A stretch of DNA of 64,000 nucleotides from Monosporascus cannonballus (Eukaryota; Ascomycota; Sordariomycetes; Xylariales), in the NCBI GenBank assembly GCA_004154925.1, contig QJNS01000061.1, forward strand, positions 186,001 to 250,000, written 5' to 3'. Shown piece by piece: positions 49,201 to 58,483 of the stretch (the first letter of the stretch is position 1; the number at the start of each line of letters is the position of its first letter). The notes under the pieces were generated by a model. That model made no database searches, was not told where the DNA came from, and worked only from the letters and a program-made list of their open reading frames with translations. The position numbers were made by a program, and so were the translations under genes.

Positions 49201-51145
49201 GCTAACTCAGCCTCGGTGAGGCAGCCTCCTAGACGGCTTTGATGGCAACAAAGAAAGAGGATCTACAGTTGGGGTAGGCAGCTCGAATACTGAAACCAAC
49301 ATGTAGGCCTTTGACTTACGGCCCAACTTGCCCACGGAGCGAAATATATGCCTCGGCAATCGCAAAACGCCATCCGAGTCGCGACATATCAACCGCACCT
49401 GGGTAGGGGTGAGGGAACATTGGCCTCATTCGGACATGCTACTAGGTTCTGAAGACTCTGCCTAGGCTGCACAGCATGGCAAGCGAAGCGGCGGATGGGT
49501 TACAAAGGCAAATTCTCCAATCTTCGGTGAAAACCGTCAGCTATGCCGCTTCAGCTGCTGACGCTCGTCGTAGATGTAACAGGTCCCAGAGACTCACCGG
49601 CGGGAGCATAAGTGAACACACAAAGTTGTGAAGTCCCTACACAGCTAATCAAACTGTGGAGGGTTTCGATCATCCATTCTCAATCCTTGGTAATCATCGT
49701 CGGATGGGGAGTGAATTATCTCGTCTCAGTCACCAAGCATATCTTGGAGGGCATCCCTCAAATCTACCCTGGTTGGTCGGCCGTGGGCCGCCATGGACGT
49801 GTCATCCATGCGCGGAGTGGTACTGCAGTGAGGGCGAGGAGTCATAGGAATTTTTGAAGACACCTGGCCGTCTTATCAGGCAGGCACTCGCCCTCGCTGG
49901 AGAATTTCGAGCCTGGAGTTGCTGCGGCGAGTCAGGCTTTGCTGCTTTTTTCCATTGGATTCGGAATGCGATGGAAGTGTAAAATATGCCTGTAGGGTGT
50001 GGAGGCATTACGAGCGGTGGATATACTGCGGAACTGGGATGGACCGTAAGTAAGGACGTTGCAAAGAAATGGTGGGCCGGGATGCTGGCGTTCTTTGATG
50101 CCAACATCACTGCTGACACTGATGGCGGTGGACGAGATCTGCGACATCGATTGTAGCGTGTGGAGTCATATGATCGCCAGGATGCCTACCCCGGTATCAT
50201 GATCTGTATATCGACATTGAGGCTCATTTTTAAGGCCCCTGATTTATATTGTCGCAACTATTAGAGGGACATGTTATACTTCTCTGGTCGGATTAGGTCA
50301 CACCTTATCGCGTTCCCCGACTGGGCTGCCATTTCACGATTAACCCCCGCGCATTGGTGGTAGGGATGTGTGGCGCAGCTGTTTTAGTTCTCTGTTGGCT
50401 CCAGTTTCGCCAGCCCCAGCTAGCCCCAGTGGGACCTTCAGGGAACTAGCCCCAGAGCCCAACTCTAAATTGTTAGCGCTCTATCCCGGAATTCCTTGTA
50501 TGTCACTTGATCTCTATGGCTATTTCCTCCACCTATGATTGTGCGGTAACAGCGCAGGCCGCCGAAGCGCGCACGACCTGAGGCCTGAGGACTCCAACCA
50601 GTGCTGGTCTAGTGGATGGTGCACAAGCTGCCACGAACTAACCCCCATTAGGGCGGCCGGGGATGTTTCCGCCTCCCACATTTCGATGAGGCTGAAGGAT
50701 CTTTACTTCATCAACATCATGCCTGAACTTTAACGTCCTATCTCATACTGCTGCGCCTGATGATGCGAATAAGTGCCGGGGCCGTCGTCAATTCTTCATC
50801 GGCATTGGACGGTGCCATTACCTAGTAACGCAAGAGTTCCCGAGGCCGCCTCGTCGGGCTGTCGGCGCTATTAGCACCTTATCCGCTAGCTGCCGCGCCC
50901 GGCTGCTCGGTCCATCTCGCGTCTCACACTTCACTCTCGTCGTTGGTCGTGTGACGTCGCGTTGGCTACCACTCAGGTACCGGATGTTATATGTCTTCCG
51001 GGCCGGCTTTGGTAACTTATGCATTCTACATAGGTCGTTTTGCCTTTTATCCAGACGGCCTTCCAAAGGGATTCAATTGACGGGTGCTCGGACAGCTCAG
51101 CAATCCCTCCTTTGGATGGTGAGGTGTCAGGTCACATTGTAAAGC
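46216..51145. other. 4.9-kb gene-poor stretch
   Basis: Apart from a decayed frame at 48826-49398 (separate entry) I see no gene. A plus-strand frame at 47216-47818 is open for 200 codons but begins without ATG and has no domain; one such frame is expected by chance in a window this size. A minus frame at 46613-47080 is likewise unrecognised. The CRY-DASH promoter is at the left end. The right end (50800-51145) may contain exons or promoter of the zinc-finger gene. Confidence 0.45.
48826..49398 (-). pseudogene. unrecognised decayed frame interrupted by one TGA
   Basis: On the minus strand one frame runs about 190 codons from a possible splice acceptor (CCCTACCCAG just before 49398) to TAG at 48826-48828, broken only by a single TGA at about 49218. 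The product is protein-like: a basic segment (LPRHIFRSVGKLGRKSKAYMLVSVFELP), then after the stop a segment with RQRQILYDSIAALQMALSD and IENHDLENKLISISRML. I do not recognise the family. It could be a pseudogene exon, or two exons with a missed intron around the TGA, or chance. Confidence 0.25.
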
Positions 51146-53164
51146 ATGACTTCTTCTTTAGACCCTAAGGCTGCCCTCGTGGCGCGGAGCTCTTCCATAT
51201 CCCCGGGTGGGATTGCCGGGGCAGTCATTGGCTCACTGTTTGGTGGTGGCCTGTTGCTCATCGTATTAGGGTTTCTCTACTTCCGGTACAGGAGGAAATC
51301 CAGGGAATTCCAGGCAGAGGAAGGCATACCAACAGCAAAGCCAAGCGAATCCCATCGTAGAAGTTCGCTATGCGGCCAAGCCTTCCCCCCCGCAGAGCCC
51401 CCTCCACAACAGTCGCCGGCCCAACCGTCTATGAAATATGAGCGGACTGGCCAATACGTGCCGGCCCCTGGTGGCCCCGCTGGCTCTCAGGCATATCCTA
51501 CATATGTTCCGAGAGATGACTTAATAAGGTGCCATGGAACTATCTCTGCGCAATCTCCTTATCCGCTCTACTACACCAGATATATTGAGCCTTCTTCTCG
51601 AGCCCCAGGGCTTCCCGGAACAGAGCAACCAACCTCGGCCCAGTCTTTGGACCATGATTCCGCTGCTCCCGTTGCTGCTAACTCGAGTTATTATGACACT
51701 CGGATATCGATGGATTCTGACCCGGCGCTACCGCCTGTACCACCTACCGAGCAGATGAATGAGTTATACCAGGCCCAGCTGAAACAATCCCGCGAGAAAC
51801 AAGGAAGCACTGGTTCATCCATCAGGCGACTGATAGACTATGCTTTCAGGAGGAAGCGCTCGACCCACGGATCCGTCGCTACGTATCAAACTGCCAGGAC
51901 TACGACTCCGCAGCAGTTCTTCCCCACGTCACCGGTTGATGTTTCTATTGCAATTAAACAAGAACCAGACACGGATGCTTCGAGGGGGATAGGGCTACGG
52001 TCGTTTCCTCCCGGAGGAGAATTTACTGCAGAGCCCGAGTCATATGCGGATTCGCCCACAACCACGAGTCCTTCCGGTGTGGACAAGTCACGGAAGGAAA
52101 GGGACCAGATAAAACAGAAGTATATGGGAAGGGCAGCGCATCCCAATACCCAAAACATCTCCATTCGTACAGACTCTGGGTTGCGGCAGATCACGGAAAC
52201 TGAATCGGAGCTTCCGTCGGTGGCTTTTGGGGCGGATGTTGTTTCGTCACCTGCCGATCTCTACGGGCTGCCTCCGGTGGGTACCGCGCTTGCACAGCCC
52301 CCAAGCCGAGTCCAAGAGCGGCTTCAGAGCCCGGACATCCCCGAACCCATGGACATAGATACAACAGATGCCCCAGGTCCCTCTGGACTTCGAAGCTCTC
52401 ACTCACCTGTGCCGCTGCCGGAGACGTTCGTGTCGCCAATGAAGATCATGAACCCATCCACTGCCACTGAGAAGGCCGCCTACACGGAATACCAAATTGA
52501 AAACTCAGCGTCGCCTCCACCAATGCCGGCGGCCGCTGAATTTATCACCGACCATGCAAGGCCGGACGCCCCTGATATTGACGCGCCGTATCAATACGAT
52601 GATGAGGTCGATGTCGATCAATACTTGGACATCCCTAGCCCCGATGAGCCCCGTCGGTCCGGCGACTCATTTGAATTTTCCACCACGCCGGGACTAAGCT
52701 CGACGGACCCTTCGAGTGAAAGGACACCAGATACCCGGCTAACGGGATCGCTATCGCCATATCCCGTGGCCCCGCCATTCCTACCAGTAAAGACTGAGCC
52801 CGGATTTAGCGCGTCGCCGGAGGGGTCGAGGCCTTCGCCGCCATCAGGCCCTCTGATGTGTGAAGAGTGCGGACGGACCTTTGACCAGATCCACAAGCTC
52901 AACCATCACAAGCGATACCACGACCGCAAACACAATTGTCCCTACGACGGATGCGACAAGAAGTTCGGCACCAAGACGCATCTCGACCGCCACATCAACG
53001 ACAAGCATCTGAAGACGAAGGCGTTCCACTGTACGGACCCGCGTTGCCCTTACTTCAAGGGCGGAAAGGCCTTCCCCAGGAAGGACAACTGGCGGCGGCA
53101 CATGATCAAGAAGCACCAGGCTACGCCAGCTCAGCTGGAGGGACTGGATGAGGTTACAGGCTAA
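51146..53164 (+). CDS. C2H2 zinc-finger protein with N-terminal transmembrane anchor
   Basis: One uninterrupted frame encodes 672 residues. Residues 21-46 (GGIAGAVIGSLFGGGLLL... IVLGFLYF) form a single Gly-rich transmembrane helix, followed at once by RYRRKSR, so the remainder should face the cytosol. The middle (50-570) is disordered, rich in Pro/Ser/Thr/Glu, with a basic cluster (IRRLIDYAFRRKR, about 225-240) that could be a nuclear signal. Three C2H2 fingers follow: C572/C575/H588/H592, C598/C603/H616/H621 and C629/C634/H652/H657. This predicts a membrane-tethered transcription factor needing proteolytic release, which is inference. The start is uncertain: TAA lies in frame at 51140-51142 just before the ATG, but a CTTCTTCTTTAG acceptor ending at 51161 could instead attach upstream exons (an open segment with donor GTGAGG at 51119 exists), possibly adding a signal peptide and ectodomain like Mid2/WSC-type sensors. 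The membrane-plus-finger fusion holds either way. Confidence 0.85.
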   Translation: MTSSLDPKAALVARSSSISPGGIAGAVIGSLFGGGLLLIVLGFLYFRYRRKSREFQAEEGIPTAKPSESHRRSSLCGQAFPPAEPPPQQSPAQPSMKYERTGQYVPAPGGPAGSQAYPTYVPRDDLIRCHGTISAQSPYPLYYTRYIEPSSRAPGLPGTEQPTSAQSLDHDSAAPVAANSSYYDTRISMDSDPALPPVPPTEQMNELYQAQLKQSREKQGSTGSSIRRLIDYAFRRKRSTHGSVATYQTARTTTPQQFFPTSPVDVSIAIKQEPDTDASRGIGLRSFPPGGEFTAEPESYADSPTTTSPSGVDKSRKERDQIKQKYMGRAAHPNTQNISIRTDSGLRQITETESELPSVAFGADVVSSPADLYGLPPVGTALAQPPSRVQERLQSPDIPEPMDIDTTDAPGPSGLRSSHSPVPLPETFVSPMKIMNPSTATEKAAYTEYQIENSASPPPMPAAAEFITDHARPDAPDIDAPYQYDDEVDVDQYLDIPSPDEPRRSGDSFEFSTTPGLSSTDPSSERTPDTRLTGSLSPYPVAPPFLPVKTEPGFSASPEGSRPSPPSGPLMCEECGRTFDQIHKLNHHKRYHDRKHNCPYDGCDKKFGTKTHLDRHINDKHLKTKAFHCTDPRCPYFKGGKAFPRKDNWRRHMIKKHQATPAQLEGLDEVTG

Positions 53165-55143
53165 CGCGGACACATCCCGTCGCTGTCCCCACTCGAGCGC
53201 CACCTCTTCCCCTTCTTCCTCTTAATTATATATCTACTCATACACGCGTAGAGGCGTCTACGCACATATACAACCTCGATCCCCATGTCCCATCCCGTCG
53301 GGACAGGTATCTCATCGTTTCTTACTCACGTCCATCAAAGCATCAGCGAACAGGCGAATCCGGAATTTTAACTAAGTAATCTATCACAGCGGAATACACA
53401 CATAGCCAGGGGTTATGGATTGTTACCGGGCGTAACTGGTATCTATACTCTAGCGGCGAAATTAATCGTTGGGCATCGGCCGCTCTTTTCCCCATCGGAA
53501 TCCGGACATGTATTGCCATAAAGGGGGAATGTGGCTAGCGGTTCTGTGTACACAACGCCATAGCATGAGAATGTTCTTACAGCCAGCGGATGTGGCTTCA
53601 CTTGACGTGTGTACTTCTTGCTGGCCCTTCGGTATTTCATGGTATGATGCTATTAAGGTCGTGTTGCGTGCATGGGTGAGGGTGCAGACCGGTGAAATCA
53701 CTCTGGGCCATCCGTGCGTGCATAACGACCTCACCAGACTGGAGCAAGAAGAAGGGGAGCCTCTCATTCAGTACTTTACCCGAGTGTAGAATGCATTTCG
53801 ACAAGCTGGAGGAAAAGACAGAGCCCGTCATGCTGGAGCCAGAACATCTCCCCTTACCCCGCAACAACCATTCATTTGAGGATAGTGGCTAGCAGATTTG
53901 TTGGCGGATTGAAGGGGTACGAGTTGAAGCAGGAGGCTCTTACCAACAGAGCCACAAATGTAGACTCCCTCTGGAGATGTCTGGGAGTCATCCAAGACAG
54001 CCAACGCGTTCTGGCGGATAAAGCGCTCGCTCTCCTTCGTGTCTGATTTCCAGTAACGGTGGGTGACCACGTGTAGTGGTGATTTAGAGCGGCCGTAGCT
54101 TTACTTGCTGTACTTTCCCGCCAACCCTTCGGCCTCTCCCCGAGGTGATAGGTACCAGTATCGCGTTGGCAGTCGGGCGAGAGTGCTGAAAATAAAACAA
54201 ATATGAACACTAGCACATGACGTTCTTCTTGTCAAGTCCGGCATTTGTGATATCATGTAGGTAGCCACTGTTCCTCCTGATAACGTAAGTCAAGGCCTAC
54301 GGCCAACGTGGTTCCACTTGATGACGTACTTATTGTCGAACCTTCCCCCTTTCCGCGGATCGCATGGCATGTCACTATGGGACCAACCAAAGCACCTGTA
54401 ACCAGTGACGGCAAGCCTGGTCCTAACGATAAGAATGATATTCTCGAGTCGATCAGGATCGCCCAACTCTGCCGGATACATTTCGAAGTGTATCTAACGA
54501 GGTTAGAGCCTTGCTTCCAGTCTCGATTTCGGCCGTTTCATAGCACAAGTTCCCTGGTATGCTATTACCAATGGGACCGACAGCGAAGTTAAACATGACT
54601 GGCCAACAATGAAGCGAGGTCGTCGCCCCGCCGAGATCATTGTGTCAGGGCCATGGATAAGACCCAAGTGCTTGGGGGGTGGGAATCAGGATCCATGGAG
54701 ACTGCTATCCCCCTCTACCACTCCCCCCCTCCTTTAAATCTTTCTCCCCCTCTCTGATAACAACTTCGACATGATATTCGGGCATGGGCGAATAAAGTCT
54801 ACACCAAGCGAGGAGCAGGAGAGCGAAACCCATTTGATCGACAAAACCGTCATCTGCGAAGGCACTTTGACCGCAGGCGGAGCGTGAAAGGAGTATTACA
54901 AAGCATGGTGGTGCTAATTCCAGATCAATGTCCTGGGATCGAGCGTTTCAGTGACCTCTGCGTTTAGCGACTTGATATGCTCGTTTGAAATCACGCTATA
55001 ACGTATCACGCCCCTTACAGGATGCGGGTAGAAATATTTTCAGCGTCAGTTTGCTCCCAAATTAGTGCCAACTGTGACTGCAGATGCTAGGCACATGCTT
55101 TAAATGGAGGGACTGTCTACCAATCAACAACATTCAGACCTGA
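53165..55143. other. 2-kb gene-free stretch
   Basis: Presumed 3' UTR of the zinc-finger gene (T-rich 53220-53260), then no supported gene. Frames at 53469-53789, 54308-54592 and on the minus strand carry nothing recognisable. The right end abuts the 3' end of the antiporter gene. Confidence 0.55.
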
Positions 55144-57282
55144 TTATCCACTCCGCTGTCTCCCGTTGTTCGGCTGGTTCTGTCCCCAGATCCAAAAATC
55201 CAGTTGTGTCCACTCCTCATCCACTTCTCCACCTCGCCGTTTATTTGGTCTTCGAACTCTAGTAATCGCAGTCTTGGGTGCGGGCGCCATGCTGCTTTTG
55301 TCGATTTTATCGGGTGCCTTATGGAGTCGGGGAAATGGCCCAAGAACTGCCACCATGCATATATTAGCATTTTCTGTTATGGCGTTATAAGCTCTTGATG
55401 TTTCAGGTAGCTCTAAAGATACGTTGTAAAGTGGAATCGTGAGGCCATGGGCGATGATACTGGCCACAACGACGGAATATATAACCGGCCGCACCGTAGA
55501 GCGAAGCCGTTCTTCGGATTGACCGAGCTCCCCCGGACGCTCTTCCAGATACCGAACCACGATCCCCGAGTAATAGATAGCCGCTGAATAAAGTTTCACT
55601 GGTTAGAAACTAGGCCGTACTACGGATGTCGAATGAGAACTCACCTACACCAATGGGCCCAAAATGCCTATAAAATGAAATGCAAGTCAGTTAATCCTTG
55701 TGGTAGGCTTGCTGCGAAAGACTTACCCCACGAATGCCGCCTCCTTGAAACTGCGGATCTGAGGGACTATCCGGTACAGGACAAGTAACGGGGGAAGACG
55801 TTTAAATATTAGCAGACATATGGCAATGACGATATAGCGCCAAGGAGTCATGAACTGCAACTTGTAGTCCTACGGACGACGTGAGCATTAAAAATTGGCA
55901 ACGTCTCATTAGATATGAAACGAACCTCCCACGGCATCATGGCTCCAAGGAAGGCGAAAAATGTCGCGTTGAGGAGGTAGTCCATAGTAGATTGAAGCGC
56001 ATCGTCCTGGGTTACTTGTCGGAACCAGTCACTAATCCAGGCGCAATTAGCCATTGAAATCGGATAGCCCTATAACTGGGCCTTCAGCTTGCTTACTTCC
56101 AAGTAAACACATTGCCGGCGACGAAGCAAGCCAACAAGTCGTCGATTCCAAGCATCCCGCAAGTCCCAAGCAGAAAGATCTATACCGATTAGCATCATCT
56201 TCGATAGAGAACCGAACACGGCTCGATGCTCACTGCAACTACGATCCCGTATACTTGCACGCTCTCGAGATCGGCAAACGAGCTGTAGATTTAAGTAACA
56301 CCGTCCAAAGACCATAGTCACTGCCATGAAGGACGCTTACCGTTTCTCTGCTTGCTGCAGTATAATGCTAAATAGGTAGCCGACAAACGCACCATAGAGC
56401 ACGCTCAGCAACACGGCATACAGCCATGTTTCATATACCCACCTTCAATCGCTGTCCCTGTCGCGTATCGTGACAGATACAGCGCCAGAAAGAGGTAGGG
56501 GTAGCCGAAACCATCGTTGGCGCCGGCCTCCGCAGAGATGATAAGCCGCATGTGCTGCGGAACGTATTCGCGAGCATATCTGCCTTTCACGATAGACATA
56601 GACAGAACTGGGTCTGTCGGTGTTACGCATGCTCCGAGCGCGAGCGCGTCCACCTGTAATAAGCGTCATCAGATGATATTTCTCAATTAGGGAAAAGGCT
56701 GGAGACGGACGTATGCGATGCTAGGTATCAACAGGTACATTACTGTACCAGAAATCAACCACGTCGTCGCCATGACGGGAAGAAGAAGTGAAAAAAGAGA
56801 CCGCCAGTGCCTCCGGAGATATTTACTTCGCATCACCAAATTAGGCTCATTGCTACTATCCTTGAAGCGGTCATAAACTCGTACTTCGGAAGTTGGACAC
56901 CGGATAATACAAGCCCGACGGCGAGCGTCAACCGCGCAAATTCGAGCAAGATGTATTCGACATTCCCGAAGCGCTCCGGGCGGACAAAGTCTGCAGCATA
57001 TGGGCCGAGGGCAACACCGAGGCTGAAAGTTACAACTTCTTTGTGTTAGTGCATCACGTATGGCGAGAAAGAACCGAAACGGATGTTTCATGGACGTACG
57101 AGGATCGCTAAGGTAGAAGTGATCTTTAAGGACATGGGAGCAAAGGTTGTATAACAAAAAGAAACCCCCGAGAACGGAGCACACAACATTAAAGTCTAAG
57201 GTGACCAGGGAGACTGGGTTAGTTGAATGTTTTGGGTGACTTGTGGTTTTGTTTGCGTACCAGACAAGTCGAGCCACGGCAT
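55144..57282 (-). pseudogene. NHA1: Na+/H+ (alkali cation/proton) antiporter, Nha1/Sod2 family, with a one-base frameshift
   Basis: Eleven exons on the minus strand: 57282-57261, 57195-57100 (or 57096), 57022-56885, 56825-56711, 56653-56341, 56282-56234, 56179-56097, 56031-55926, 55869-55727, 55667-55645 and 55583-55144, about 509 residues. Introns are 54-77 bases. Family landmarks appear in order: MPWLDLSDFNVVCSVLGG; GVALGPYAADF; KYLRRHWRSLFSLLLPV; ACVTPTDPVLSMSIVKG; IISAEAGANDGFGYPYLF; CGMLGIDDLLACFVAGN; TMDYLLNATFFAFLGAMMPWE. About 12 transmembrane helices are expected in the plasma membrane, exporting Na+/K+ for H+. Exon 5 lacks one base near 56442: conserved protein before it (TGTAIEG) and after it (WVYETWLYAVLLSVLYGAFVGY) lie in different frames. 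The exon 2/3 junction also fails by one base unless an unusual GTCC donor at 57095 is used, and intron 4 likewise needs a GTCC donor. Because there are no stop codons, this is either a very recent pseudogene or an assembly error. Confidence 0.8.
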
Positions 57283-57699
57283 GCTGGACAGGGTGATCAG
57301 ATGATGGATTAAGTTAATACGCGGACGATAAGTTTCCACGCTGGGAAGACCCTGCAATAAGATGCACTCGCATAGCTATATTTGAAAGCGCCAGTATTTA
57401 AATACATTGGATTGGTGTTCTATCACAGTGATGTCATGTTAATGCGGACATATTTGGAACTGGATCGGCGATCTTATTAGCTGAGCATCGTTCTGTCACG
57501 GATGGAAAAAGCCACAACGCACTAGCCACGAAGGCGTGGCGGCGCAGCAACCAGGCGAAATCTATTTCCCCTTTGCATTTGATGTATATATTGATTATAC
57601 GGTCGATTTTGGGAGTATTATAACGGAATAGCACGGTGTTAATGTAAACACTGAAATACAACAAGAAAAATCAATTTGTCGAATCTATGAAGACATTTC
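57283..57699. other. antiporter promoter region up to the repeat boundary
   Basis: About 400 bases between the antiporter ATG and the LTR-like repeat. No gene is recognised; a minus frame at 57434-57664 has no content. AT content rises towards 57600. Confidence 0.5.
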
Positions 57700-58370
57700 T
57701 GTAACGGCTAGGCGGTTTAACCAACTATTAAACCTTAGTCGTACGGGTTTATATTAATAGAAGTATTATAAGATTTTGAGAAATAGATATAGTAACGTAT
57801 TACGTTTCTTAATACCAAGAGTACCAAAGTTGTATTGTAAACGATTAATATTAATAAGTGTTATAAGCTAAAGCTATTTAAACTATAGAAATAATAAGTG
57901 TATATATTTTCTTATAAATCCCGTTAAATTCTTTTGATTATTTCGGATTTATATTGAATAACTATATAGATTTTGTTAAATCTCTTGGTGTTACGACTCA
58001 ACGAGCTTTGGCCTCAAGAAACGGTCAGACAGAAATCGTACGAGCCACTTCTGGAGTTACGTAACGGTGATCACTGCCAAGCCGGTGATTATCAGTGATC
58101 AAAGGTAATTCTAAGTGATCGTAATTACTACCGGCTGCGTAATTAGGAATGATTAAGCCAGGAAGAAAAAGATATATACGTTTATTATTTCTATAGTTTA
58201 AATAACTTCAGTTTGTAATAATAATTCGTTATTTAAGATATTTTTGGTATTACAAGACGTAATACGATTACTGTATTTATTGCTTAGATTCTTACGATAT
58301 TCCTGTTAATATAAATCCGTACGATTAAGGTTTAATAGTTGATTAAATCTTTAATCCGTTATACGTTACA
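57700..58370. repeat. near-palindromic LTR-like sequence
   Basis: The segment begins TGTAACGG and ends CGTTACA (TG...CA), directly before the retroelement leader, so it sits where the 5' LTR should be. Its two halves are inverted copies: for example CAACTATTAAACCTTAGTCG at about 57720 matches the reverse complement near 58326-58345, and TATTTAAACTATAGAAATAA at about 57876 matches the reverse complement near 58186-58205. Arms are about 210 bases with scattered differences. The centre (about 57985-58165) is unique, less AT-rich and contains three GTGATC strings. The 3' LTR would lie outside the window, so LTR identity is unproven. Confidence 0.55.
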
Positions 58371-58483
58371 AGCTTTTATTTAGTAATACCGTTAAACTTT
58401 AAGCAATATCGATTAACGTTATGTTTATTAGCAAACAGCCCGAATAACCCATTTATCAGATTTTTGATTACCCGGATATTGGA

